Source: Trifolium pratense (lineage: Eukaryota; Streptophyta; Magnoliopsida; Fabales; Fabaceae). From it: a DNA stretch of 64,000 bases. The stretch is from positions 2,852,001 through 2,916,000 of the forward strand of contig NC_060063.1 of the NCBI RefSeq assembly GCF_020283565.1, read 5' to 3'. The notes beneath the pieces were generated by a model, which had not been told where the DNA came from, made no database searches, and saw only the letters and a program-made list of their open reading frames with translations. Numbering within the stretch: the first letter of the stretch is position 1; every line of letters starts with the position of its first letter. The translations under genes were made by a program, and so were the position numbers. Of this stretch, positions 38,779 through 48,928 are shown piece after piece.

Positions 38779-39059
38779 TATTAGAGATACAATGTATTGT
38801 ACAATATAACTCAGTTAGTAACTCTAGCATAGTTGAATAGTGGAATACAGCTGTCAATTGTATAGTTGTAGTGGAATACAGCTGTCAACATTAGAAGTGC
38901 CACCTAAGCTGCAAGTCTAAAAGACTATAAATATGTACAGTATATTGAATCAATTCAAGAAATGAAAACTTAGATTTCAGTTACAAAATCAGTTACATTA
39001 TCTCTTTCTAGAATCTTCAGATTCTTCTCTCTCACCGCAACAATGGCGGTTTTCTAATT
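38779..39059 (+). repeat. 5' LTR of the deleted copia element
   Basis: 281 bp, matching 41094-41374 almost exactly. Contains a TATA-like tataaatatg at about 38928. Confidence 0.93.
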
Positions 39060-39097
39060 TGGTATCTAAGAGCTCCTTTTTTCTTCAATCTTGATCC

Positions 39098-39643
39098 ATG
39101 GCTTCTTCCGCTTCGCCTTCCCAATCTCAATCCGAGGCTCACCGCGTCACCGCCGTAGCCTCCAAGACGTTCAAGCATGTTGTCTCCGTCAAACTTGACG
39201 ATTCCACCTACCTTCAATGGAAGCAGCAAGTTGAAGGTGTGTTGCGAGGTACAAAAATGGTGAAATATGTCGTTTCACCACAGATTCCTCCTGTTTACCT
39301 TACCGATGCTGATCGCACTTCTGGATCTGAGAATCCTGCATATACAGAGTGGGAAGAACAAGATTCTCTGCTATGTACGTGGATTTTGTCCACGATCTCC
39401 TCATCGCTCCTCTCGCGATTTGTTCGTCTTCGCCATTCTTGGCAAGTTTGGGAAGAAATCCACAGCTATTGCTTCACTCAGATGCGTACGCGTTCTCGTC
39501 AACTTCGATCGGAACTTCGCTCCATTACCAAAGGTTCGCGTTCAATCGCTGATTTCATTGCTCGTATTCGCACCATTTCTGAATCTCTTATGTCTATTGG
39601 TGATCCTATTGCACATTGTGACCTAATTGAGGTAGTTCTTTAG
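39098..39643 (+). CDS. Copia gag fragment (UBN2 type)
   Basis: 181 residues from an ATG just after the LTR and PBS. The gag-type pattern is YLQWKQQVEGVLRGTKMV, then WEEQDSLLCTWILSTIS, then SLLSRFVRLRHSWQVWEEI, followed by the ALRSEL-like helix (RQLRSELRSITKGSRSIADF). It ends abruptly at the deletion junction, where DLIEVVL meets a stop. No zinc knuckle remains. It may still be translated as a truncated capsid-like protein. Confidence 0.85.
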   Translation: MASSASPSQSQSEAHRVTAVASKTFKHVVSVKLDDSTYLQWKQQVEGVLRGTKMVKYVVSPQIPPVYLTDADRTSGSENPAYTEWEEQDSLLCTWILSTISSSLLSRFVRLRHSWQVWEEIHSYCFTQMRTRSRQLRSELRSITKGSRSIADFIARIRTISESLMSIGDPIAHCDLIEVVL

Positions 39644-41085
39644 TTACTTTACCTGAAGATAGACAACCAATTGGTTGCAAGTGGGTCTTTAGACTCAAGC
39701 AAAATCCTGATGGTACCATTAATAAGTATAAAGCACGACTGGTTGCCAAGGGATTTCACCAGAAACATGACTTTGACTACACTGAAACCTTCTCTCCAGT
39801 TGTCAAACCTGTCACTGTTAGGACAGTTCTGACCCTGGCTGTAACCAATAAATGGTGTATTCAACAGCTTGATGTCAATAATGCTTTCTTAAATGGGCTT
39901 TTAGATGAAGAAGTGTATATGGTACAACCTCCTGGGTTTGAAGCTACTGACAAGACTCTTGTTTGCAAATTGCAAAAGGCATTGTATGGCTTAAAACAGG
40001 CCCCCAGAGCATGGTTTGAGAGATTAAGGTCTGCATTGACAAAATTGGGATTTGTTCCCAGCAAGTGTGATCCATCTCTTTTCACACTTCATGCCAATCA
40101 TCATACAATTTTCCTTCTGGTTTATGTTGATGATATAATCATCACTGGTAGCTCAAATGCTCTCATTCAGCAGTTAATTCACAAGTTGAACTCAGAATTC
40201 TCACTAAAGAACTTGGGTAAACTAGATTATTTTCTTGGCATAGAGGTTCATCATGATAAATCTGGATCTCTTCTTCTATCTCAAACTAAGTACATCAGAG
40301 ATTTACTTGCAAAGGCCAACATGGACAATGCAAATGGCATGGCCTCTCCTATGGCATCTAGTACTAAACTCTCCAAATTTGGCTCAAAACATGTATCTGA
40401 TCCTACCTTCTTCAGGTCTATAGTGGGTGGCCTACAATATGCTACCATCACAAGACCAGAAATCTCTTACTCGGTCAACAAAGTATGTCAGTTTCTATCC
40501 TCTCCTCTTGAAGAACATTGGAAAGCAGTTAAACGAATACTTAGATACCTAAAAGGCACTATACATCATGGTTTAGTCATCAAACCTGCTCCTATAAATA
40601 CCTCTCTGGCCTTAGTTGGTTTCTGTGATGCTGATTGGGCATCAGATCCGGATGACAGAAGAAGTACTTCAGGTGCTTGTATTTACTTAGGCCCAAATTT
40701 GGTCTCTTGGTGGGCAAAGAAGCAAACACTGGTTGCCAGATCCAGTGCTGAGGCAGAGTATAGAAGTTTAGCCCAAGTCTCTGCTGAAATTCTTTGGATG
40801 CAGTCTCTACTAAAAGAACTTAAAGTCTCAATCAAAGTGCCTCAAGTTTTCTGTGATAATCTGAGTGCTGTATCCCTAGCTCACAACCCTGTTCTGCACT
40901 CAAGGACCAAACACATGGAGCTGGATATTTTCTTTGTAAGAGAAAAGGTCATCAACAAAAGCTTGGTTGTCACTCATGTTCCTGCACAAGACCAGTGGGC
41001 TGACATTCTGACAAAACCACTATCTACAACAAGGTTTCTACAACTCAGAGACAAACTAAGAGTGTTTGACACACCCTCGGTTTGA
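39631..41085 (+). pseudogene. Copia reverse transcriptase-RNase H, headless
   Basis: An open frame runs from 39631 to the stop at 41085, one register off from gag. RT is recognisable by GCKWVFRLKQNPDGTI, YKARLVAKGF, QLDVNNAFLNG, ALYGLKQAPRAW and the catalytic LLVYVDDIIITG. RNase H has GFCDADWASDPDDRRSTSG and SSAEAEYRSLA. The C-terminal part is complete. The N-terminal part of pol and the integrase are missing, and the frame has no good ATG at its beginning. An internal deletion derivative. Confidence 0.9.
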
Positions 41086-41093
41086 AGGGGGAA

Positions 41094-41374
41094 TATTAGA
41101 GATACAATGTATTGTACAATATAACTCAGTTAGTAACTCTAGCATAGTTGAATAGTGGAATACAGCTGTCAATTGTATAGTTGTAGTGGAATACAGCTGT
41201 CAACATTAGAAGTGCCACCTAAGCTGCAAGTCTAACAGACTATAAATATGTACAGTATATTGAATCAATTCAAGAAATGAAAACTTAGATTTCAGTTACA
41301 AAATCAGTTACATTCTCTCTTTCTAGAATCTTCAGATTCTTCTCTCTCACCGCAACAATGGCGGTTTTCTAATA
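41094..41374 (+). repeat. 3' LTR of the deleted copia element
   Basis: Second LTR copy, preceded by the polypurine tract and followed by ctgaa. Confidence 0.93.
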
Positions 41375-41773
41375 CTGAAACCTAAAACGAGAGAAAAAAG
41401 CTTATTCAAACATCTTTTCAAAGTAAACAAAAACAAAAGAGGAAACTATCATAAATTCACTCAACGTTTTTTTTAAATTCATTGATAAATGCAATTATCA
41501 ATTGCAATATTCAGTGACTAGTAGTAGTGAGGAAAAAAATCTTAAATGAAAAATAACAAACATTTTAGTTCGTTTAGGAAGAAAATTAGGGCACAATAAT
41601 CTCAATATAAAAAAACATACTCAATGGTATCATTAATACAACTGTCGAAAGCCTGTAGTTCTTTTTGCTCAAGAGTTTTTGAAGATTCAAGTTGTTTTCT
41701 CATATCCTTATATTTTCTTTCACAGTCACCACACCACCCATCGTTGTAGTTGCAACGAGCTAAGTGCTCCCTC

Positions 41774-42731
41774 GGAGGGGCGGATCCACCACCCGGCATG
41801 CCCTGGCACGTGCCCGGGCTCGGCACCCAATTTTTTTTTTTAGGGTTGTTACTTTAATCTGAAAATTCGAATGTTTGAGTAAGAATTAATAAAATTTAAG
41901 TGTATATTCATAATCCTCATGAAATTCTGAGCAAAATGGTATATTTACTTGTCCAATTTGGTGCTAGAATTGAAAAATTCGATTTATGATTTTGGTTGTT
42001 TTGGAGGTTGAAGATGATGAACAGTAGATTAAAGGGTTGTTTTAATATATATTTATATATATTAATGAAGCCTTATTTAGACACAAGCGTGCGTACTAGC
42101 TCAGTGGCTGAGAGATGCATTGGTCACACAGGGGGCCTGTGTTCAACTCCCAACTTCCTATCATTTTTCAAAACTTTATGTTTATTTTGGTTTTGTTTTC
42201 TTTATTTTTTACATATATATTATCAAAATTACCCTTTATTTCATTTAAGTTAATTTTATGTTATTTTCTTTATTAAACATATCTAAAAATCACAAAAAAT
42301 CTTTATAAAAAATACTAAAAATATCAATTTTGTTTCCCTTTTTATATATGGTAAAAATAGTAAACAAATGTATTATTATTGTTTTTATTTGATTTTAATT
42401 TTTTACCTCATGCTTAAGTATAACCCAAAATACCAAAAAAATATTATTCTTTTGTGTTAATCTCAAATATGTAAAATATGTTGTAATTATACTTTCTTTT
42501 ATATGTAGGATTGTGGGGAATTTATGACTTTTACTTATATAATTATTATGAATCAAATATTTAGATGAAATTCTTAAAATTAATTACTTTTATTATAATT
42601 TAAGTATATAAATAATATATATTATTAGTTTAAAACCATCTGATCGATCCGAAAACCTTAAACCAATAAATATTTGTGCATTTGTGGTTAAAATTGTGCC
42701 CGGGCTTAACACCATTTCTGGCTCCGCCACT
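41774..42731. mobile_element. Non-autonomous hAT-like DNA transposon
   Basis: Flanked by an 8-bp duplication gctccctc at 41766-41773 and 42732-42739, the hAT target size. Ends carry ggggcggatcca and the mirror of agtggcggagcca, a common hAT end. Inner arms repeat gtgcccgggct. No transposase. A tRNA-like segment sits inside at about 42091-42155. Confidence 0.85.
42091..42155 (+). repeat. tRNA-like segment inside the hAT element
   Basis: A-box tagctcagtggctgag from 42097 and B-box-like gtgttcaactccc at 42139-42151. Could be a SINE head or a decayed tRNA copy; no full cloverleaf seen. Confidence 0.4.
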
Positions 42732-42755
42732 GCTCCCTCCTATCGTTAAAATCGT

Positions 42756-44365
42756 CTTACAAAAATAATAAAGCTAGCAAGAGAAAGAACTGATAACACT
42801 AACATATCTAACAAACATAAGAAATATTTAACAACAAACACCACAATACAAAGCTAAAAAAACAGAAATAGTAACATTTCATTGTGTGTGTGTACACATT
42901 TCAGAAAAACTTTAATTAATAGTATATCGTAACATTTCAATAGTATAGCATTGTGTTTGTGTACACACATTGTACTAAAATGTGAATTGTTCATTGTTGC
43001 TTGATTCATACATTTGGAGGCACAAGACGAATTCATTAAAGAGGTCCATTGATGGTAAACAAATTTAGTAGAATATCCCAAAGACTAAATTACATGAAAT
43101 ATATCTATAATAAATGTTTTTTCAATATTTTTTTGAAGAGGTATGTTTTTTCAATATATATTACAAAAATCAAACTTTCTTATTAAAAATATGATTTTTT
43201 TTTTATGTATCCTAAATTTATTTCTAAACTTTCTCTAGAAAAATATTATTTTTATTTCTAAATTTATTTTAATATCTTTTAAATAAATTGGACTATTCAT
43301 GAGCACAAAAGCCTTAGAATTTGGTTTAAGCCACCACTAAGTAGGGCTGAAATTGAGTCAAGTCGAACATATCTGAGCTCAACTCAACTAGATAAGAATT
43401 GGTTCGACTCAAAACTCGATTTGAGTTCGACAAGAACTCTTTTTTCAATTCGAGTTCGGCTCGTTTAAAGTTCACGAACAGTTCGATTCGACTTGTTAGA
43501 TTCAGTTCGTTTTCAACTTGAAACTTAAGAGTTCGACACAATTTTTTTTCTAGTTAGAACTCGACTCTATTCGAATTCACAAACAACTTGATTTTGCTCG
43601 TTAACTAAAAAGTAAAAAGAAATTTTAGATCCATAGATAAATTAGAACTTACATCAATTTTTAATGAGAAACTGAAGAAACATATTGCACATAATATAGT
43701 ACAATCTGAAATTCATCAGATTTCATAAGTCAATTTCAATGAGAGCAAGCATATCTGCAACTAAAGCTGAGCTGAATGCAAGAATGAAAATGTTATTTTA
43801 TACAACATAGCCATCAAGGATGATGGATGAAACCTCGTCCGAAGCTGTTTCTAGCATTTGCAAATGAACAACAAAATCACATTAACTATGTATATGCTCT
43901 GATGGTAACAGGTATACCAACAACAACCAAAAAGCATCTGATGGCACATATTGTTGACATATGATATAAGTCGCAGAGCAACCATCCTGAAACCTAAAAT
44001 GGGAAAAAGGTTATTCAAACATGTCGCTTTTCAATAGAACATGATGATGCATATAATACTTTCAAATGTAACAAAAACCAAGAAGGAAACTGTCATAAAT
44101 ATACTCAGCAATTTTAAAAATTAATTGACAATACTGAGGCAATTATCAATTGGAACATGTAGTGACTAGTAGTGGTGACGGAAAAAATCTTAAGTGAAAA
44201 ACAAAGAACATTTTAGTGTGTTTGGGAAGAAATCAGGGCACAATCATCTCCCTATGTACTTGAACTGATGTTCAATAAGCTATGGACAATGAACAAACTC
44301 ACTCATATTGGAATCCAATTGAAATTTGAAAATACAATGAGATTATGTTTCATCATACCTAGCGG
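42756..44365. other. Region between the split exon and the 90-aa gene
   Basis: AT-rich. A stretch at 43345-43620 is made of alternating 'gttcgactc'/'gagttcgac'-type motifs, like the subterminal part of a plant DNA transposon, with no defined ends. From 43984 to 44260 lies the paralogue of 41383-41605 (tgaaacctaaaa..., tcaattg.aacatgtagtgac). It is the 3' flank of the 90-aa gene and contains the uninterrupted version of the copia insertion site. Confidence 0.5.
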
Positions 44366-45970
44366 TTAGCGCAACTTTTTCACGCGTTTAGAGGGTCGCG
44401 CTGGCTCCTTTTTTGATTCCTCTGGAGGTTTTAAGTCAATAAATGGCTGAAACAATTGAAACATAAGTATAATCAACTACAGTGAAGCACTATAATCAAT
44501 TATTATTGCTACATATTTATATGTTAGTGCTTTAAAGACAAGTCTGAAAATGAGAACGACAAAATACAAAACCATACTATCTCTATGAAGTAATACCCAC
44601 GAGAAATTCATACACACACATAGTACTGATTAGCTGATAGCAGCACACTCATCTGTGCAAATTTCTTTTAAAAGGCAAGACAAGGGAAAGACCGAACTTG
44701 TTAAGTTGTTATATTTGTTAGAATAATACTAAACATACACCATCTCAAGTGAGCTCCATTTTCACCATATGTCATTCCACCACACTTGATAACATTAACA
44801 TATGGAAAGGTGATGTGTATCAAGCATTACCCTCTTTCTCATACCACTAAAATGGTAACAACTTACAGCCGCAGTTGTCAATCCCGAATAGTGGAGCGAA
44901 TACTATTTGATATTTTTAAGAATTATTATACAAATTAATGCTGAAAAATCAATAAATTACTCCAAATTCATATGAAGAATTCATAATTAGAAGTAAAGGC
45001 CAGAAACATATGTAGAGCACAGTGAAAGGCATATGAATCAATATATTTTTTTTTGAAGAAGCTAAATTAGCCCACCCAAATTAGCGCCAGAGAGAATCGA
45101 ACCTCAGACCTCAAGAGGAGCACACTCCCAGGTCCCAAGCCAATACCAATGCACCAACCCAAGTAGGTTTATGAATCAATATATTATAAAAGAAAAACAG
45201 AGGCAGAGCATATACCCACAACACAACAAACATAGAAACAGGCATATGGGTTATATTTCATTGGAAGGTCATGTGATTCTAGCATTACCATCTTCCTAAT
45301 ACCAACCACTAACAACTTCTTACCGATACCGGGCATTTGAATTGACTTATTTGAGCATATATATCTACTAACATAAACACCCGCCGTGAGAGAGAGAGAG
45401 ACTATTTGAAAGAGCTTATGAAAACAACTAAATGATATGTAATGTATGTATGTATGTCCATAAGCGGTTTTCATCTTACTTACTTACTTACTTTTATAAG
45501 CTCTCTATCTATCTATCTAGGATACATACATACATACATAATTTTTATTATCATAGATAGATAGATAGATTATATATAACTTATAAGCAGTTAGTTAGTT
45601 AATTAATTAAGGTGTTTATATAAATAAAAGAGTGGAATTTGAATGTAACCTCTTCCCATTTAGTTTGAAGTTCCAAAAGCTGTTGACAGTATTGAAGGCA
45701 TTCAGCATGATATGAAGCAGCTAAGTCTTTGATCAATGCTTTTCTTTTGATGATACCAACCACTTCAACAAATAATTAAATAATTCAAAATAAAAATCAA
45801 TTTGAAGCCCTAAAAATTGAATGTGCGAGAAAGAAAATGAATGGAAAATTGAAAATTGGAATGAAAAGAAATAAAGAAAGAGTAATAATACTTCGACTGG
45901 GATCAAATGGTAACGGGGGATCGGAAGGTTGAGGAAGCTTCTGCTCCTCTCTTGTAATTTCTTCCGCCAT
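44366..45970 (-). CDS. Small conserved-looking plant protein of unknown function (90 aa)
   Basis: Three exons (45892-45970, 45650-45762, 44366-44446) give 90 residues starting MAEEITREEQKLPQPSDPPL. Exon 2 encodes a helical, hydrophobic-patterned core (GIIKRKALIKDLAASYHAEC, LQYCQQLLELQTKWEE). Exon 3 gives a Pro/Lys-rich tail ending KRVKKLR. An in-frame ATG at 46033 would add 21 residues; I prefer the MAEE start because the upstream residues look less protein-like. All junctions are GT/AG and phases agree, which supports a real gene. The basic tail could be a nuclear localisation signal. I do not recognise a named family and assign no function. Confidence 0.7.
45048..45169 (-). repeat. SINE with perfect 16-bp target duplication
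   Basis: Flanked by tatgaatcaatatatt at 45032-45047 and 45170-45185. On the minus strand there is a Pol III-like head (ggttggtgcattggtattgg), a B box (aggttcgattctc; 45093-45104 on plus) and a terminal A run. It lies in intron 2 of the 90-aa gene. Confidence 0.88.
45385..45602. repeat. Cluster of six short tandem repeats
   Basis: Within about 220 bp: (GA)n at 45389, (ATGT)n at 45438, (ACTT)n at 45474, (CTAT)n at 45506, (CATA)n at 45526 and (GATA)n at 45556. The ATGT and CATA tracts, and the CTAT and GATA tracts, are reverse complements, so the region can fold on itself. In intron 2 of the 90-aa gene. Confidence 0.85.
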
Positions 45971-47003
45971 GGATGAACCTTCTGCAAATTCTATTATTCT
46001 ATTACCTACCGTTGCAACTTGTAACTTCTTCATAGAGACACATCTTTTGGGCTTATCTATGGCCCAATTTTGATACAATTGAACCCAAAAAATAAAAGTC
46101 CACGTTTTTTCCCAGTTTTTCTATTTACACACTCGCATACTACGTTGCAATGGGGTAAAATTGGAAAGTCAGGGGCATGTGTGAGACTTAGGGGGTGCGA
46201 AAAGAAGGAATCTTATTTAGGAAGAAAATGAATTCCAAAATGTGTCAGTGTGAAATTGGTTTGGATTTTACGTTTCAAACCAATATTAAGTTTGAAACGT
46301 AACTTCTGAACTGAATTTAAGGGGATTTTACATGATAATGCACAACTTTGATCACAACTTTTTAAGTGTCGTAAATTATGTGAATAATACACAGTGATCA
46401 AAAGTGGTACTTAAAAAGTAACGGGGTAAAATATTCACACGAAATATTATGAAAAAAAAAAAAAAAAGTAATCAACAAATAGCTATGAATCTTGCTGTGA
46501 ATCAACAAATATTATGCAATACACCATCTATATAAAATATTCATTGGTATCAATAATTGATAATTGTATGAGTGGATGAATCAAGATCAAGATCCTGATA
46601 AACTATTGAAATGATTGGAACATTTTAAGGAGATTTTATAATATGTATATGCCGAATACATGCAATTCCCAATTTTCTCATTTACACAAATGATTATTGC
46701 TTAATTTCTGTTGCTAATTTTGACTTGAGGAAATAAGATACCTCTTTGCAAAATTAAAAGGCCATCAAGGATTTAAAAAATGGTGTGACATAGCTATCAT
46801 AATCCTTGGCATCCACCAAAGTTATAGGATGCAAATGTTGCAAATTTATTGGAGTGGAATTATTTATTTAGAAACAAAGTGCATGTACATTGGACATTTA
46901 TAGTAAAATTTTCATCAAGCTACACTTGATAATTTAGTGATGTAATATATCTTTTTAGCATAAGTGGGCACATTGTCCCTATATTATTTTTGTGTGTTCT
47001 ATT
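45971..47003. other. Upstream region of the 90-aa gene
   Basis: Should contain the promoter of the 90-aa gene. Notable is a perfect 13-bp inverted repeat at 46269-46303. From 46430 on it is plain AT-rich sequence ahead of the LTR element. Confidence 0.5.
46269..46303. promoter_or_regulatory. Perfect 13-bp inverted repeat, 9-nt loop
   Basis: The arms are ttacgtttcaaac and gtttgaaacgtaa, about 300 bp upstream of the minus-strand start codon of the 90-aa gene. It could be a hairpin or a dimer binding site; function not known. Confidence 0.45.
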
Positions 47004-47328
47004 TGTTGAGAATAATATGCCTAAATATCTTCTGAAGATCTTAGATTTAAATATTATTTAGATTTATATTTAAAATATGATAATATTAGGTTTTATGATT
47101 TATATTTCTATTTAGAATATTTAAGATTTGTTTAGAATTTATTATAGGATTAGTTTTGTTTTAAATATATGATTTGTTTTTATGTAGCTCTATATATAGA
47201 GCCATAAACATAATGAATAAAACAAGAACTTTAGTATTCTTCATATAACCCTATATTTGAGGAGAGTTTTCTCCCTAAATTTATATCTCACCAAATTCCG
47301 CAATACAAAAACACAAAAAACCATATCA
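47004..47328 (+). repeat. 5' LTR of the gag-protease element
   Basis: 325 bp, with a tatatatagag TATA-like region near 47195; nearly identical to the 3' copy. Confidence 0.93.
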
Positions 47329-47365
47329 GTGGTATCAGAGCCAAAGTTCATAAGGACCTGTGAAG

Positions 47366-48928
47366 ATGGATTTTTCAAAGGTTGCTCCTCCGATCTTTGA
47401 TGGAGAAGACTATGATCTTTGGGCGGTGAGAATGGAGGCATTCTTAGATGCTCTAGATCTATCGGAAACTGTGGAGGATGATTACGATGTTTCTTCGTTA
47501 CCAAAAGATCCCACAGCAGAACAGATGAAAACTCATAAAGAAAGAAAAACCAAGAGGGCAAAGGCAAAGACTTGTTTGTTTGCAAGTATCTCACAAACCG
47601 TCTTTATTAAAATCATGACTCTCAAAACACCAAAAGAAATTTGGGATTACCTAAAAGAAGAATATAAAGGAGATGAAAGGATTCGAAGCATGCAAGTTAT
47701 GAATTTATTGAGAGAGTTCGAGTTGCAAAGAATGAAGGAGGATGAAACAATCAAGACATACGCTGATAAATTATTGGGTATTGCTAATAAGGTACGATTA
47801 CTAGGCACTCAATTTTCTGATTCCAGAATTGTGGAAAAACTCATTGTAACGGTACCTGAAAGATATGAAGCCTTTATAGCCGCCTTGGAGAACACAAAAG
47901 ATTTGAGTAAAATCACTCTGCCAGAAGTGTTACATGCATTGCATGCACAAGAACAGATAAGACTTATGAGGGAAGAAAGAACTATAGATGGTATATGTCT
48001 AGCAAAAGGTTTTGGAAAGAAATACCAACACAAACCATGTCCTCATTGCAAAAAGGATAATCACTCACCAAAGAATTGTTGGTGGAGGCCTGATGCAAAA
48101 TGTGAAAAATGTGGTAAATTAGGTCATATGATGAAGGTATGCACATCACAACAACAACAAGGAGATGTTAACATTGCTCATGAACAATATGAAGAAGACC
48201 AGGAACTACTACTTGCAATCTCAGGTTTTACAACCAACAAACCGTCAAAAGAATGGCTCATTGACAGTGGTTGCACAAACCATATGACTTATGATCGAGA
48301 TCTTTTCAAAGAGCTCAATAAAACTTCTATTTCCAAAGTCAGAATTGGGAATGGAGAACAAATTGCAGTAGAAGGCATTGGAACAATTTCAATTAAAACT
48401 CATGCAGGTATGAAACAAATTTCCAATGTTTTATATGTTCCTGAAATTAATCAGAATCTTTTAAGTGTTGCTCAGTTGTTGGAGAAAAATTATAAAGTGA
48501 TATTTGAACATAAAAGTTGTGTGATTAAGGATCAAAACAATAAGGAAGTGATCACATCTCAGATTAAAGGCAAAAGATTTGTTTTAGATTTAATGAAGAA
48601 TGATCATATTATTGAAGAGAAAAAAGAACTTAAATTCAAAGAAGATCGCGAAGATTCAGGTATTTTGAAGAAATTTCAAGTTAAGGAGGAGAATAAATAT
48701 GCTTGTGAAAAATCACCTAAAAGTCATAACAAATGCAATGTTTCTACCATGAAGTCCACAAGGCACAAAGATGCTAAAGCTTGCGATAAGAAGAAGAATC
48801 AAAACAAGAAGAATAATTTTTCAAGAAGCTCAGATTGGATACGCACAAAAGATATTCAGTCAAGGAGGAGTGTTGAGAATAATATGCCTAAATATCTTCT
48901 GAAGATCTTAGATTTAAATATTATTTAG
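47366..48928 (+). CDS. Gag-protease polyprotein of a non-autonomous copia-type element
   Basis: 520 residues with no internal stop. Residues ~5-210 are a UBN2-type gag (PPIFDGEDYDLWAVRMEAFL, KEIWDYLKEEYKGD, MQVMNLLREFELQRMKEDET). Two zinc-binding segments follow: CPHCKKDNHSPKNC and the knuckle CEKCGKLGHMMKVC (~244-257). An aspartic protease start is at ~296 (WLIDSGCTNHMTYDRDLF), with IGNGEQIAVEGIGTI and NVLYVPEINQNLLSV. After about residue 420 the text becomes Lys/Asn-rich with no family features, then runs through the polypurine tract; the last ~19 codons are read from the 3' LTR. An intact frame in a young element suggests it is still, or was recently, expressed. The ATG at 47366 is the first after the LTR. 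Confidence 0.9.
   Translation: MDFSKVAPPIFDGEDYDLWAVRMEAFLDALDLSETVEDDYDVSSLPKDPTAEQMKTHKERKTKRAKAKTCLFASISQTVFIKIMTLKTPKEIWDYLKEEYKGDERIRSMQVMNLLREFELQRMKEDETIKTYADKLLGIANKVRLLGTQFSDSRIVEKLIVTVPERYEAFIAALENTKDLSKITLPEVLHALHAQEQIRLMREERTIDGICLAKGFGKKYQHKPCPHCKKDNHSPKNCWWRPDAKCEKCGKLGHMMKVCTSQQQQGDVNIAHEQYEEDQELLLAISGFTTNKPSKEWLIDSGCTNHMTYDRDLFKELNKTSISKVRIGNGEQIAVEGIGTISIKTHAGMKQISNVLYVPEINQNLLSVAQLLEKNYKVIFEHKSCVIKDQNNKEVITSQIKGKRFVLDLMKNDHIIEEKKELKFKEDREDSGILKKFQVKEENKYACEKSPKSHNKCNVSTMKSTRHKDAKACDKKKNQNKKNNFSRSSDWIRTKDIQSRRSVENNMPKYLLKILDLNII

Larger units (their letters stand above)
38779..41374 (+). mobile_element. Ty1/copia LTR retrotransposon, internally deleted, recent insertion
   Basis: Two LTRs of 281 bp (38779-39059 and 41094-41374) differ at about three positions by eye. 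Ends are tattaga...tctaat(a/t). A 5-bp target duplication ctgaa lies at 38774-38778 and 41375-41379. The PBS tggtatctaagagc is at 39060 and the polypurine tract gaagggggaa ends at 41093. The internal part is only 2.0 kb: gag, then a jump into reverse transcriptase, without protease or integrase. It cannot move alone. Confidence 0.95.
41602..42755 (-). pseudogene. Coding exon of an unknown gene, split by a hAT-like element
   Basis: The minus-strand exon seems to start after the acceptor ..tttttgtaag at 42756-42757 and reads DFNDRRE. Once the insertion 41774-42731 plus one target copy is ignored, it continues HLARCNYNDGWCGDCERKYK, then DMRKQLESSKTLEQKELQAF and DSCINDTIE. It then meets a GTATGT donor at 41620, or runs on to a stop at 41602. 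A charged, helical, Cys-containing protein segment; family not recognised. Its downstream flank (41383-41605) is homologous to the 3' flank of the 90-aa gene (43984-44260), so the two loci are linked by a duplication. No other exons found. Confidence 0.5.

Noticed and set aside
39267..39626. Overlapping 119-codon ORF in copia gag
   Set aside because: Alternative frame of the gag coding sequence with no gag-like or other family pattern.
42091..42155. tRNA gene inside the hAT element
   Set aside because: The B box is degenerate and no cloverleaf can be closed.
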